The notes under the pieces are model-generated. The model did not search any database. It was not told the DNA's origin and saw nothing but the letters and a program-made list of their open reading frames with translations. Shown here one piece after another: positions 43,211 to 52,754 of a DNA stretch of 64,000 nt (positions are counted from its first letter, which is position 1; the number at the start of each line of letters is the position of its first letter). Where the stretch lies: NCBI RefSeq assembly GCF_017829975.1, contig NZ_JAEEGA010000003.1, forward strand, positions 124,001-188,000, read 5' to 3'. The DNA is from Vagococcus allomyrinae (GTDB taxonomy: Bacteria; Bacillota; Bacilli; Lactobacillales; Vagococcaceae). Both the position numbers and the translations under genes were made by a program.

Positions 43211-44158
43211 CTAAACCGCAATTGGTGCTTTTATTGATGGATGGGGGTCATACCCCTCCACGTTAATATCCTCAACATCAAAATCAAATACCGATGTTTT
43301 TTCTTGATTCAAAACCAACTTAGGAAATGGTCGTACCTCTCGCTCTAGCTGTGTTTTCATCTGATCGAAATGATTGCTGTACAAGTGAGCATCTCCTAAG
43401 GTGTGCACAAATTCGCCAACCTCGAGCCCTGTTTCATGGGCGATTAAGTGCGTCAGCAAAGCGTAACTGGCAATGTTAAAAGGAACGCCTAAAAAGACAT
43501 CGGCACTTCTTTGATACAATTGACAGCTTAATTTTCCACCTGCGACATAAAACTGAAACATTGTGTGACAAGGTGGTAAGGCCATACTTGGCACATCTTC
43601 AGGATTCCAAGCAGAAACGATTAACCGTCTGGAATCTGGACTGGTTTTAATCATCTCAATAACATCGCTAATTTGATCGATTGTCTCACCACTGCGCGTT
43701 TGCCAATGACGCCATTGAGAACCGTAAATATTGCCTAATTCGCCAAATTCAGCGGCAAAGGAGGGCTCCGTTAAAATCCGTTGACAAAACGTCTTTAATT
43801 CTTGCTGATAAACGGCATTAAAGGCCTCATCTGTCAGCGCTCGACGCCCAAAATCCGTCATGTCAGGACCTTGGTAAGCCGCGCTTTTAACATAACGCTC
43901 AAAGGCCCATTCATCCCAGATATGATTGTTGTGTTCTAAGAGGTAGCGAATGTTCGTGTCGCCTTTTAAAAACCATAGTAGCTCACTTTTAATCAAGCCA
44001 AAGGGCACTCGTTTCGTCGTTAAGAGAGGGAATCCCTGACTTAAGTCAAAACGCATTTGATGCCCAAAAATACTGTTTGTGCCTGTTCCCGTTCGATCCG
44101 CTTTTTCGAATCCCTCCGTCAAAATCTTTTGACCAAGGTCTAAATATGCTTGTTCCAT
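43211..44158 (-). CDS. thyA: Thymidylate synthase
   Basis: 315 residues of the classic ThyA family. It shows [17 protein letters not shown], the catalytic Cys in [32 protein letters not shown] and [12 protein letters not shown]. It methylates dUMP to dTMP using methylene-tetrahydrofolate. The length is about 315 rather than 264 as in E. coli because of an insertion near residues 85-135, a feature of the longer Lactobacillales form. Co-transcribed with folA; the ABC-F gene is 18 bases upstream. Confidence 0.96.
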   Translation of the reverse strand: MEQAYLDLGQKILTEGFEKADRTGTGTNSIFGHQMRFDLSQGFPLLTTKRVPFGLIKSELLWFLKGDTNIRYLLEHNNHIWDEWAFERYVKSAAYQGPDMTDFGRRALTDEAFNAVYQQELKTFCQRILTEPSFAAEFGELGNIYGSQWRHWQTRSGETIDQISDVIEMIKTSPDSRRLIVSAWNPEDVPSMALPPCHTMFQFYVAGGKLSCQLYQRSADVFLGVPFNIASYALLTHLIAHETGLEVGEFVHTLGDAHLYSNHFDQMKTQLEREVRPFPKLVLNQEKTSVFDFDVEDINVEGYDPHPSIKAPIAV

Positions 44159-44176
44159 CTCGAAAGTCCTCCTCTA

Positions 44177-46054
44177 TTAGGCAAATTCGCCAAGATAATC
44201 CCACCGCTCAATTTTTTCTTCCAGCAATTGTTCTGTGCGACTCACTTCGTCTTGTAAGTTTTGCAACGCCGTGAAATCACTGCCTTGGTGATTCATTTCC
44301 TCAGCCAATGCGGCTAACTTCAGTTCTAACGCCTCAATGTCGGCTTCAATTGTTTCCCACTCTTTTTGCTCTGCGTATGTTAATTTATTTTTTGTTTTAA
44401 CTGTCGCCTGGGCTTTTTCCACCACTTTAGGTGAGGAGGGACTCCCTTGCTCCGTCTGCTTACTTTCAGACAGATAGTCAGACATGCTTCCGAAATACTC
44501 AATGATTTTACCATTCCCTTGGAAAACAAGCAACTTTTCAACTGTTTTATCTAAAAAATAGCGATCATGGCTGACGGCTATAACGGCACCACTAAATTGT
44601 TCCAGATAATCTTCTAAAACCGTCAACGTGTCAATATCCAAATCATTGGTAGGTTCATCGAGCAATAAAACATTGGGTTGGGCAATTAATAGCTTTAATA
44701 AAAATAACCGCCGTTTTTCCCCACCTGATAATTTCCCAATTATCGTACCATGACTTGAGCGAGGAAACAAGAAACGCTCTAACATTTCGGCAACACTGAT
44801 GACAGAACCGTCAACTTGTTTTACCAGTTCGGCAGCTTCTTGCAAATATTGAATCATGCGCATGTTCGGATCCAAATTTTCATTTTCTTGTGTGTAGTAG
44901 GCCAAACGCACCGTTTCCCCAATGTCATATACGCCTGCATCTAAGGCTAGTCGGCCAGCTAAAATGTTTAACAAGGTCGACTTTCCTGCCCCGTTTTTTC
45001 CAGTAATGCCAATCCGATCACGAGCTTGCACCAGTATATTAAAGTCTTTTAATAGCTGTTTATTTTCAATCGTGTAGTCACCGTGCTCCACAAGTAAAAC
45101 TTTTTTTCCTAAGCGCTGACTCCCTAAAGAAATCTCAATTTCCCCTTGTTGGCCCACTTGATTCAAATTGGTTTTTAAATCCTGAAAGCGATCGATCCGG
45201 GCTTGCTGTTTCGTTCCACGGGCTTTCACCCCAGCCCGCATCCAAGCGAGTTCTTGCTTGTACAGCTGATGCCGTTTATGTTCCTGGGCTTGCTCCGTTT
45301 CGATGCGGTCTGCTTTAGCCGCCAAATAAGCTTGATAGTTGCCTTTATATTCATGAAGTTGACCGAAGGATAGTTCGAAGATCCGATTGGTCACTTTATC
45401 CAAGAAATAGCGATCATGGGTCACCATGACCAATGCCCCTTTATACTGAGCCAAGTATGATTCTAACCATTCAATCGCCTGATAATCCAAATGATTGGTC
45501 GGTTCATCTAACAACAGTAAATCTGGCTCTTGAATGAGAACTTGAGCTAAACCAACCCGCTTCTTTTGCCCACCAGATAAATCTCTTACCCGTTTACCAA
45601 TCTCACTAATTCCTAATTGTTGTAAGATAGTCTTGGCGTTTGTGTCGGCTAACCAAGCATCTTCTTTATTCATCACTTCTTCTGCTTGGCTATAGGCTCG
45701 CTGGTAATCCTCATTTGTTCCATCTGCTGCTAAATTAACCAATGCTAGCTCATATTGTCTAACGGCGCGCAATAACGGCGAGTCTCCTTCAAAAACAGCT
45801 TCTGCAACGGTTAAGTCTTCATCCAAGGTTGAATCTTGCGATAAATAACTAATATGATAATCATGAGGTTTTTTGACTTCTCCCTGATCCATTCCATCTT
45901 TATCTGCTAGAATGTTTAAAAGGCTGGTTTTGCCAGTCCCATTGACGCCAATTAAGCCAATTTTATCTTTTGTATGAATTAAAAAAGAAATATCCGTAAA
46001 AAGCGTCTTTTCGCCATAGGTTTTAGTTAAATGATCAATACGAAGTTCCTTCAT
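44177..46054 (-). CDS. ABC-F family ATPase (Uup-like)
   Basis: 625 residues with two ABC ATPase domains and no membrane segments: Walker A GVNGTGKTS with signature LSGGQKKR, and GKNGAGKST with LSGGEKRR. Both Walker B carry LLLLDEPTNHLD and LLLLDEPTNDLD. The linker between domains is rich in charged residues (ELAWMRAGVKARGTKQQAR), and a C-terminal coiled coil of about 75 residues follows a KNKLTYAEQKEWE start. This layout is Uup-like. ABC-F proteins act on the ribosome or on DNA junctions; antibiotic protection cannot be excluded but there is no specific sign of it. Upstream of thyA-folA. Confidence 0.88.
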   Translation of the reverse strand: MKELRIDHLTKTYGEKTLFTDISFLIHTKDKIGLIGVNGTGKTSLLNILADKDGMDQGEVKKPHDYHISYLSQDSTLDEDLTVAEAVFEGDSPLLRAVRQYELALVNLAADGTNEDYQRAYSQAEEVMNKEDAWLADTNAKTILQQLGISEIGKRVRDLSGGQKKRVGLAQVLIQEPDLLLLDEPTNHLDYQAIEWLESYLAQYKGALVMVTHDRYFLDKVTNRIFELSFGQLHEYKGNYQAYLAAKADRIETEQAQEHKRHQLYKQELAWMRAGVKARGTKQQARIDRFQDLKTNLNQVGQQGEIEISLGSQRLGKKVLLVEHGDYTIENKQLLKDFNILVQARDRIGITGKNGAGKSTLLNILAGRLALDAGVYDIGETVRLAYYTQENENLDPNMRMIQYLQEAAELVKQVDGSVISVAEMLERFLFPRSSHGTIIGKLSGGEKRRLFLLKLLIAQPNVLLLDEPTNDLDIDTLTVLEDYLEQFSGAVIAVSHDRYFLDKTVEKLLVFQGNGKIIEYFGSMSDYLSESKQTEQGSPSSPKVVEKAQATVKTKNKLTYAEQKEWETIEADIEALELKLAALAEEMNHQGSDFTALQNLQDEVSRTEQLLEEKIERWDYLGEFA

Positions 46055-46201
46055 TTGTGAGACACCTGCTCTTTCTATACCCAGTCCATTTTAACAGATA
46101 ACGAAATCCGACACAAGAAAGGGCTCGCTCGCTTCCCACCGACCCCAGAATTAACTCAACAAAACCACGATCTTTTTAAACAAATTGGGCGTAACCAAAG
46201 G

Positions 46202-46230
46202 AAAGAGCAGCCATCACTGGCTGCTCTTTT
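46202..46230. terminator. Terminator after the 152-residue protein gene
   Basis: Perfect 12-base stem AAAGAGCAGCCA / TGGCTGCTCTTT with a four-base loop. It adjoins repeat copy 3. Confidence 0.8.
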
Positions 46231-46237
46231 GTGACTA

Positions 46238-46289
46238 GATAGTTCCCATTAAACAATCATCCAACGGAACTATCTGTTTGATTATTTAA
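46238..46289. repeat. Dispersed intergenic repeat, copy 3 (short form)
   Basis: GATAGTTCC (46238-46246) and GGAACTATC (46266-46274) form a perfect nine-base inverted repeat. The left start GATAGTTCCCATTAAA and the right end GGAACTATCTGTTTGATT, continuing ATTTAA, match copy 2 at all but two positions, but the roughly 70-base interior is missing. It lies between the 152-residue protein gene and the ABC-F gene. Confidence 0.75.
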
Positions 46290-46304
46290 CGGGATGGATA
46301 TAGA

Positions 46305-46763
46305 TTAAAATTTATCACCGTATAAGTCGTCAACTGATTTCTCAGGGTCAATCACGATATAGAGATGTTTGTCTTTCGAGATTTTAGTGGTTTGGTATTG
46401 ATTGTCCAAACCTTCTTGACCTGGTGTTCCTTTATCTAAGTATGGGAAATAAACTAAATCTTCTTTACCATCGTCGAAGATAATGACCATTTTTTCAATA
46501 TCTTGATATTTTAAGGCCCGTTCGAACATCCCTAATTCTAAGCCGCCTTGATTAATATCATCGGTTTTAACATGATCTGCTTCTTCAAATATTTCAATCT
46601 TAAAAGCTTCACACGGGTTAATTTTTTGGAAGTCACCGCCATTAATTCGGCCAAAACTTGTCGTAATGTGTTTGATCCATAAATCACCAATATGTTCACG
46701 TTGAATGGTCCAAGTTTCGCTATTTCTGAAGTAGAATCTAAAGCCTGTCATTTGTTTAGTCAT
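46305..46763 (-). CDS. Conserved-looking protein of unknown function
   Basis: 152 residues, acidic, without signal peptide or membrane segment. Visible stretches are FRFYFRNSETWTIQREHIGDLWI, here noted by its aromatic-rich start, FGRINGGDFQKINPCEAF and MVIIFDDGKEDLVYFPYLD. The alternating hydrophobic pattern suggests a small beta-rich domain. I do not recognise the family. It has a good ribosome binding site (AAAGGGAGAACAC before ATG 46763) and its own terminator, so it is a real gene. Neighbours give no hint. Confidence 0.75.
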   Translation of the reverse strand: MTKQMTGFRFYFRNSETWTIQREHIGDLWIKHITTSFGRINGGDFQKINPCEAFKIEIFEEADHVKTDDINQGGLELGMFERALKYQDIEKMVIIFDDGKEDLVYFPYLDKGTPGQEGLDNQYQTTKISKDKHLYIVIDPEKSVDDLYGDKF

Positions 46764-46868
46764 GATGTGTTCTCCCTTTCGTTAAAGCCATTATTTATTT
46801 ATAAGTTCATTATATCACAAACTTATTATAATACAATAGTTTTTCGTTAAAACTTTCACAAATTCTTT

Positions 46869-47234
46869 TTATTCTATCAACTTGCTCATAAACCGCTCAA
46901 TTTCAACGATTGCTCGCCGGTGAGTGCCTTTCGCCAAACACGTTTCATTTTCAAAAACCTCAAAATCATAAGTTAGAATCGTATCAGTTCGTTCAATTAA
47001 TCGCGCTTTGACTTTAACATATCCGCCGATTGCTGAAGCGCGTAAGTGTTTGACATCGAGAAAAACACCGACCGTTGTCTCCTGACTGGTTAAGAATTCT
47101 TGGGCAATCTTTTGACAGGTATTTTCAGCAAAAGCCACGATCGCCGGTGTCGCCAAGACTGCCAGTTCACCAGATCCCATTGCCTGAGCAGAAAATTGGG
47201 GTTCAACCAGATAATCCTTTTCAAGATAAGTCAT
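46869..47234 (-). CDS. FlK-like hotdog thioesterase
   Basis: 121 residues of the hotdog fold. The fluoroacetyl-CoA thioesterase-like group is indicated by LATPAIVAFAENTC (catalytic Thr and Glu positions) and LDVKHLRASAIGGYV (His), followed by RLIERTDTILTYDFEVF. It probably hydrolyses an acyl-CoA; these small enzymes are often housekeeping. The start lies inside the end of cca (14-base overlap), so the two are coupled. Confidence 0.82.
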   Translation of the reverse strand: MTYLEKDYLVEPQFSAQAMGSGELAVLATPAIVAFAENTCQKIAQEFLTSQETTVGVFLDVKHLRASAIGGYVKVKARLIERTDTILTYDFEVFENETCLAKGTHRRAIVEIERFMSKLIE

Positions 47235-48468
47235 TGTCTCCCTCCTTTTTCTCGTCTGTTGACTCAGCTAATAGTCTTTCAGCATAAGCTAATAAACTTG
47301 CTCGATCATTTGCTAAAGAGTTGTTAATGACAGCTTTTTCCATAGCGCCTAAACAGCGACCTACCCATGGACCTGGTTTAAGGTCGGTTGCTTTTAACAA
47401 GTCCTGACCGTTAACAGCTAACTCCTGAATCGAGTGAATCCGCAAAGCCTCATACATCGCCAAAGCTGCCGCCACTTGTGGTTCCTGACCGAAATAAAGC
47501 AAACTTTCTTCGATCAAGCGAACTTTTTCAGCTCCCAGCTCATAAAGCCAGTCCGCCGTCCATGAATGTGCCAACCGATAAGTCAGTCCTTTTAAAGAAT
47601 CGATAACTACCTTGATCATTTGGTTGGAAAGCTTCCATTGACTTAAGAGCAAGCGCCAGTCCTTTTCAGGAATCTCTAAACAATAAAAGGTCACCAACCA
47701 AACCATGGCTTCACTGGTCATCGGTTGCTCCGGCAATTCAATCAGTCGCCTTAGCTCAGTGGCTTTTTCTTGGAAACCAGGACAGTGCTGATAGCAAGTA
47801 CTTATTTTAAACGGTTCAAGACCATTTCGCCGATGAGTTCCTAACATTAATTTAACAAATTCGATTTGAATCCGTTCAATGGAAATTTTCGCAAGCAATC
47901 GATGATGTTCAACAATCGCATCAAAGGTCTTCCCTTCAATCCTAAAGCCTAGCTGGCTGGCGAAGCGCAAGGCTCGCAGCATGCGCAAAGCATCCTCATT
48001 AAAGCGCTCAGAGGCATCGCCAACCGCCTTAATCACTCCATCTTCTAGATCAGCTATTCCCTGAAATAAGTCGACTATTTCTCCTTGACAATTCATCGCT
48101 AACGCGTTAATTGTAAAGTCCCGTCTTTTTAAATCTTCTGCTAAACTGCGAACAAAGGTGACTTCATCTGGCCGGCGATAATCTTGATACGTTGACTCAG
48201 TTCGAAAGGTGGTGACTTCATACTGACCTGCTTCGTACAAGACCAACACCGTCCCATGTTCAATTCCCACGTCTACTGTCCGCTTAAAAATCTGTTTGAC
48301 TTCTTCTGGGTAGGCGCTAGTGGCAATGTCCACATCGTGGATCCTTTTCCCTAAGAGGGCGTCCCTGACACTCCCTCCAACAAAATAGGCTTCAAACCCG
48401 GCTTTTTCCAAGGCGGTAATTAACGGGGTTGCGTCTTTAAATTCAGCAGGTAAGACCTCTAACATCAT
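47221..48468 (-). CDS. cca: CCA-adding tRNA nucleotidyltransferase
   Basis: About 415 residues of the class II CCA-adding enzyme: [13 protein letters not shown] and [14 protein letters not shown] (metal-binding carboxylates), [16 protein letters not shown], the template motif [10 protein letters not shown], and [21 protein letters not shown]. It adds or repairs the 3' CCA of tRNAs using CTP and ATP. The open frame extends to 48522, but the family starts at the ATG pair 48468/48465, which overlaps the dapB stop (ATGATG). Located in dapB-cca as in Bacillus-like genomes. Confidence 0.93.
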   Translation of the reverse strand: MMLEVLPAEFKDATPLITALEKAGFEAYFVGGSVRDALLGKRIHDVDIATSAYPEEVKQIFKRTVDVGIEHGTVLVLYEAGQYEVTTFRTESTYQDYRRPDEVTFVRSLAEDLKRRDFTINALAMNCQGEIVDLFQGIADLEDGVIKAVGDASERFNEDALRMLRALRFASQLGFRIEGKTFDAIVEHHRLLAKISIERIQIEFVKLMLGTHRRNGLEPFKISTCYQHCPGFQEKATELRRLIELPEQPMTSEAMVWLVTFYCLEIPEKDWRLLLSQWKLSNQMIKVVIDSLKGLTYRLAHSWTADWLYELGAEKVRLIEESLLYFGQEPQVAAALAMYEALRIHSIQELAVNGQDLLKATDLKPGPWVGRCLGAMEKAVINNSLANDRASLLAYAERLLAESTDEKKEGDNDLS

Positions 48469-49256
48469 AGGAGTTTTTCCAGCCCATACACTAGCTGTGA
48501 CAAGCCAACAACCTTTTCGCACCCCAAAGCAACCCCGGTCATAAATGAACTGCGATCATAAGAATCGTGGCGAATCGTCAGGCCTTCCCCCAGACTGCCA
48601 AACTGAACTTGTTGGTGAGCAATTAAGCCTGGTAGGCGAACGCTGTGGATTCGCATTCCCTGATAGTCAGCGCCTCTAGCCCCTGGGATTAATTCCTCTT
48701 CGGCCGGGTTACCTTGAACTTTTGGTTCCCTTACTTCGGCAATCATCTCAGCTGTTTTAATCGCCGTCCCACTGGGTGCATCTAATTTATTATCATGGTG
48801 CAATTCCAAAATTTCCACATCAGGAAAATACTTGGCAGCTTTTTGAGCAAATTCCATCATTAAAACAGCCCCAACCGCAAAGTTCGGGGCGATTAAGCCA
48901 CCTGTTTGCTGCTGTTGAGATAACCCAACCAACTGTTTAACCTCTTCTTCAGAAAATCCTGTGGTCCCTACTACTGGCGCAATTTTCCTTTTTAAAGCAA
49001 ATTTGGTATTCTCAAAAGCCACCGCTGGAATCGTAAAATCAATCCAAACATCAGGTTGGACACTTTCAATTAAGTCTTCTTTTGTTTGAAATACCGGGAC
49101 ATCCGTTTGACTATACTGCCCTATTTGGTTTAAGTTTGACTCAGTTGAATGAGGATCAAGCACACCTACTAATTGAAAATTGTCTCGATCGATAACCATT
49201 TGAGTGGCAGTCGCCCCCATCTTTCCTTTAAATCCTGCAACCACGATTTTAATCAT
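48465..49256 (-). CDS. dapB: 4-hydroxy-tetrahydrodipicolinate reductase
   Basis: 263 residues. NAD(P)H fold [13 protein letters not shown], the catalytic region [16 protein letters not shown] (His-His and Lys), [18 protein letters not shown], and [18 protein letters not shown]. It reduces the cyclic precursor in the diaminopimelate/lysine pathway; L-Lys is needed for the murE product in this organism. The start is ATG 49256; the frame from 49292 has no ribosome binding site. Overlaps cca by four bases. Confidence 0.94.
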   Translation of the reverse strand: MIKIVVAGFKGKMGATATQMVIDRDNFQLVGVLDPHSTESNLNQIGQYSQTDVPVFQTKEDLIESVQPDVWIDFTIPAVAFENTKFALKRKIAPVVGTTGFSEEEVKQLVGLSQQQQTGGLIAPNFAVGAVLMMEFAQKAAKYFPDVEILELHHDNKLDAPSGTAIKTAEMIAEVREPKVQGNPAEEELIPGARGADYQGMRIHSVRLPGLIAHQQVQFGSLGEGLTIRHDSYDRSSFMTGVALGCEKVVGLSQLVYGLEKLL

Positions 49257-49272
49257 CTTATCACTTGTCCTC

Positions 49273-49560
49273 TCATTTGCTTTTAGGTTCAAATTTTTTC
49301 GCTAAGTCACCATCCAATCGTTCAGATGACTGTTCCACATTTGCTAAAATATCACGCAAACGTCTGGGTTTAATCTCACTATTGTTATCTGCTGCCTCTG
49401 GAATAGTCTCCATTTGCTGACTAAATCTATCTGTCATTTCATCAATATCGTCTGTTAAAGCCTGTAATTTGGCAAAGGGTGACGTGGTCTTAACTTCCTC
49501 CACAACGAGTTGTTTATCTAACGCCTCGCGCATTGCTTTGAGACTTCGTTTTTCTTCCAT
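49273..49560 (-). CDS. Small charged protein, unknown function
   Basis: About 95 residues, highly charged and predicted helical ([17 protein letters not shown], then [17 protein letters not shown], ending [14 protein letters not shown]). The start is the ATG at 49560 behind AGAGGAAG; the frame is open to 49641 but the extension has no such site. It precedes dapB by 16 bases and is probably co-transcribed. No motif recognised; the amphipathic helices suggest a protein partner. Confidence 0.65.
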   Translation of the reverse strand: MEEKRSLKAMREALDKQLVVEEVKTTSPFAKLQALTDDIDEMTDRFSQQMETIPEAADNNSEIKPRRLRDILANVEQSSERLDGDLAKKFEPKSK

Positions 49561-49749
49561 GATTAGCTTCCTCTTTTCTGATGGCTCTCTGTTCATTTTA
49601 TTATCCTGATTTTTTTCCCACACACAAGAACCATTTCTCATCTATTATCTTATCAAATATCAAGCAATTTAGAAAGAGAACTTGTCTAAAAGATTCCCCA
49701 GTGATACTATCGAATTAACGGATTTGAGACGTAAAAAGGAAGTGATCAA

Positions 49750-50652
49750 ATGAAACAACTCACGAGAATCAAAGATTTACTTTTAATCTTTATGGGAACC
49801 AGTCTCTATGCCTTTGGTCTTGTGGCATTCAACTTACAAAATAATCTTGCTGAGGGTGGCATTACTGGGGTTACCTTAATACTCAAGGCCCTCTTGAACA
49901 TCAATCCCGCTTACTCAACTCTTTTAATCAATATACCCTTGATTTTGTTGGGAGGCAAAGTATTAGGCTCACGAACTTTTTTCTACACTATTTGGGGCAC
50001 GATCGCCCTCTCCCTCAATCTGTGGTTTTGGCAAAGAGTCCCTCTGACCATTACGGTCGATAATGACTTATTAATTGCGGCACTTCTGGCAGGTTTAGCC
50101 GGTGGGATCGGCAGCGGGCTAGTCTACCGTGTTGGGGGCACAACTGGTGGGACAGATATCATCGCCCGCATTTTAGAAAAAAGATCAGGTCTGACAATGG
50201 GAAAATCCCTTTTGCTTTTTGATGTGATTGTTCTCTTGCTGTCCCTCGTCTATATCGACATTGTCCACATGATGTACACCTTGATTGCGGCTTTTGTTTT
50301 CAGCCGAGTTGTGGACTTCGTACAGGAAGGCACCTATTCCGCCAAGGGACTCATCATCGTCTCCGATCATCATCAAGCCATCGCCAGACAACTGATGAAT
50401 CAGATGGAACGAGGCGTCACCTATCTCAAGGGGGAAGGGGCTTATTCTGCTGCTGGAAAAACCATTATTTATTGTGTCGTCAGCAGTCGAGAAATTGCCG
50501 AGATTAAGTTTTTAGTTGAAGAACTTGACAGTGCTGCGTTTGTCTCAATTATCAATGTCCACGAGGTCTTAGGAGAGGGATTTAGTTTTGGTGACCCACC
50601 AGCCCCTCGAAAAAAGACACCCGCCTTAAATTTAAAACCACAAAAGGACTGA
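49750..50652 (+). CDS. YitT family membrane protein
   Basis: 300 residues: five hydrophobic helices in the first 190 residues (DUF161 repeats, NNLAEGGITGVTLIL, GLVYRVGGTTGGTDIIARIL) and a cytoplasmic C-terminal DUF2179 domain (KGLIIVSDHHQAIARQL, YCVVSSREIAEIKFL, and the HEVLGEGF ending). This is the YitT/YqfU architecture; its function is unknown. Start behind AAAAGGAAGTG. The last six codons form the left arm of a long inverted repeat. Confidence 0.88.
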   Translation: MKQLTRIKDLLLIFMGTSLYAFGLVAFNLQNNLAEGGITGVTLILKALLNINPAYSTLLINIPLILLGGKVLGSRTFFYTIWGTIALSLNLWFWQRVPLTITVDNDLLIAALLAGLAGGIGSGLVYRVGGTTGGTDIIARILEKRSGLTMGKSLLLFDVIVLLLSLVYIDIVHMMYTLIAAFVFSRVVDFVQEGTYSAKGLIIVSDHHQAIARQLMNQMERGVTYLKGEGAYSAAGKTIIYCVVSSREIAEIKFLVEELDSAAFVSIINVHEVLGEGFSFGDPPAPRKKTPALNLKPQKD

Positions 50653-50686
50653 GTCAGCTCTCAGCTCTTTTGTGGTTTTAAATTTA
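50627..50686 (+). terminator. Long inverted repeat spanning the yitT-type gene stop
   Basis: A perfect 20-base arm (50627-50646) pairs with 50667-50686. The arms begin TAAATTTAAAACC and close GGTTTTAAATTTA. The left arm encodes the C terminus, and the 20-base loop contains the stop codon. It may act as a terminator or mRNA stabiliser. Confidence 0.6.
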
Positions 50687-50759
50687 GGTCAGAGACAGTG
50701 ACAAGTCCTCCCATCTTGTCTCCATTAGATGGGGGCCCAATTGATCCTCAAGGCAACTC

Positions 50760-51293
50760 TTAGCGTGCTTTCAGATTATTAGTTAGGCGCTCAAACTCCG
50801 CTTGATTGCCTGCTTCCAAAGCACGATTAATCTCCTGATATAAGGTGTCTAGCTCCTTAGATTTTTGTTCGTTTTCCAAAGCTGCTAAGACTGACTGCTC
50901 CACATCAGCGTCAACTGTATCGTTCCACGAATAAAACGGATTGTCCGCTAGAACTGCCAAATACTCTGAACTATCCCAGGCATTTTCAAAGGCTATTTCC
51001 ATAAACAGCTCTTTTTTCCAGTTCATACGTAACTCGTGAAAGACTTGTTCGGAGTCTGTAAAGGTTCGACCATTTAAATACAACTCAAGTCCTTCTGTCT
51101 CGAATCCTGCTTGTGAAATTCGAACCCCTCGTGGCGTTTTACTGGCATGTTCGACGAATGTGACTTTAGACAAAATCGCTGAGTGGTTCATCAAATAGTT
51201 TAAAATCCAATAAATCTCACGACGACCAAAATCCACATGGTCATTTAGCCAAGCGATAAACGCTTTTTTTTCGTCCACATTAATACTCATCAC
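50760..51293 (-). CDS. ypiB: YpiB family protein (UPF0302, IDEAL domain)
   Basis: 177 residues: an N-terminal alpha/beta domain with KKAFIAWLNDHVDFGRREIY, WILNYLMNH, KTPRGVRIS and NPFYSWND, then a short IDEAL-type motif at the end (LDTLYQEINRALEAGNQAEF). It is the partner of the TPR protein YpiA immediately upstream. In Bacillus the pair lies near aro genes, and YpiB is linked to control of LpxC-like or secreted functions only weakly; here I assign the family, not a function. Start behind AGGAGGGGAATCGTG. Confidence 0.88.
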   Translation of the reverse strand: MMSINVDEKKAFIAWLNDHVDFGRREIYWILNYLMNHSAILSKVTFVEHASKTPRGVRISQAGFETEGLELYLNGRTFTDSEQVFHELRMNWKKELFMEIAFENAWDSSEYLAVLADNPFYSWNDTVDADVEQSVLAALENEQKSKELDTLYQEINRALEAGNQAEFERLTNNLKAR

Positions 51294-51323
51294 GATTCCC
51301 CTCCTTCTGATACACTGCTTAAA

Positions 51324-52571
51324 CTATTCCTCTAAAAACTGATAAATTTCCAGATCACCAGGTGCATGCTCCAAATAATGAGTCAAAATCCGCTTGGCTT
51401 CTGCCGTACGGCCTTCTGCTCGTAAAAACAAACCATAATCCTTAAGGAAATCAGCTTCATGACCTAAAGCTTCCGCCGCTTTATCATAATTTTCAGCTGC
51501 TAATTTAAATTCTTCTAACTCATTATAAGCTTGTGCTAAACTCCAATTGGCATGAGGTTGATTGCTATTTTCCAAACCAGCTAAGGTCTCCACAACTTCT
51601 TCAAACCGTTCATCTGCCAACAGGATATTACTCAATTTGATCAATGAGAATTCCTTGTCTTCTTCCAAATTAACGGCTTTCCGCATATATTCCTCGGCTT
51701 CGGCAATTTTTCCTAATCGATAGGCATTGTCCGATGCCAAATGATACAAATCAATCCCATAAGGGTTTTGTTTAAGGCCTTCTGCCATTACCTGTTCGGC
51801 CTCTTCCAGTAACTCCTCATCCAACAGGGCGCTAGCCAGTGGCAAATAGACTGCTTCAAAGCTAGGATTAAGCACCTGCAACTGCTGCAACAGAGAGATG
51901 GCCTTTTCTCGTTCCCCTAATTGAATGTACGTCACCCCTAACAAGAAGAGACGTTGATCCGTCTGTTCGTCTTCCAGTGCATGCTCTAAATAAGGAATCG
52001 CTTCTTCAAATTCACCAATCATGCTGAGAGACGAACCCAATCGCTCGTATAAATTGATTTCCAACTCTTCACTCGCTTCTTTGGCCAAAAGTGACTCGTA
52101 GATGGCAATCGCTTCAACAAACTTATCAGAGGCATAATAAAGCTCTGCCAAGGCCAAAATTAAAATAGGCTCACCTGGCATCAACTGTTGGGCTTCTTTG
52201 ATTTTTTTCTCACTAACTTCAGGAACGCCCATCATTTGATACATATCCGCAATCACTAACAAACTTTCAACGTAACTCGGATGATCATTTGGGATGTTTT
52301 CCAAACAGTCGAAGGCTACCTCCATCTCACCATTTTCGATGGCGATTTCGGCTAATGGAATGTTCAATCCCAGTTCTTCAGGATAGGCTTCTAAAAGCTG
52401 TTTAAAGACCGTCGTGGCTTCTTCCAGAAAACCAGCGCCTAGCAACTGTTCTCCTAATTGAGCTAGGATGTCCGGAGCGTCACTTCGCAATGCTTCCTCA
52501 AATTTTAATTGAGCCTCAATCAAATCGTTATCGCTAATTGCATTTAGCATTTGTTCACTGTATGAATTCAT
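51324..52571 (-). CDS. Tetratricopeptide repeat protein (YpiA-like)
   Basis: 415 residues made almost entirely of TPR units (about ten, for example FLEEATTVFKQLLEAYPEEL, EEAIPYLEHALEDEQTDQ, AEAKRILTHYLEHAPGDL). The protein is acidic and cytoplasmic, with no catalytic motif. It has the size and gene neighbour (ypiB, 30 bases downstream) of Bacillus YpiA. It presumably scaffolds protein interactions. Start behind AAAAAGGGGACGAG, with a TATAAT promoter about 90 bases upstream. Confidence 0.88.
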   Translation of the reverse strand: MNSYSEQMLNAISDNDLIEAQLKFEEALRSDAPDILAQLGEQLLGAGFLEEATTVFKQLLEAYPEELGLNIPLAEIAIENGEMEVAFDCLENIPNDHPSYVESLLVIADMYQMMGVPEVSEKKIKEAQQLMPGEPILILALAELYYASDKFVEAIAIYESLLAKEASEELEINLYERLGSSLSMIGEFEEAIPYLEHALEDEQTDQRLFLLGVTYIQLGEREKAISLLQQLQVLNPSFEAVYLPLASALLDEELLEEAEQVMAEGLKQNPYGIDLYHLASDNAYRLGKIAEAEEYMRKAVNLEEDKEFSLIKLSNILLADERFEEVVETLAGLENSNQPHANWSLAQAYNELEEFKLAAENYDKAAEALGHEADFLKDYGLFLRAEGRTAEAKRILTHYLEHAPGDLEIYQFLEE

Positions 52572-52660
52572 TTTTACTCGTCCCCTTTTTCAAACTGATC
52601 TAAAATCATCAGCAAACGCCCAGTAAACCAATCGATCGATTGTTTCACCTTCTTTGACCT

Positions 52661-52689
52661 ATTATAAGCCATTCTAGAGTTAAAATCAC
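52661..52689 (-). promoter_or_regulatory. Promoter of the TPR-ypiB operon
   Basis: Perfect minus-strand -10 TATAAT (52661-52666) with a weak -35 GTGATT (52684-52689) at 17 bases, about 90 bases upstream of the TPR gene. Confidence 0.55.
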
Positions 52690-52754
52690 TAAAAAAGACA
52701 TGGAAATTGCCTTTGATTACGAAATAATCACTCCTAGCAACTAAATGACGATAT

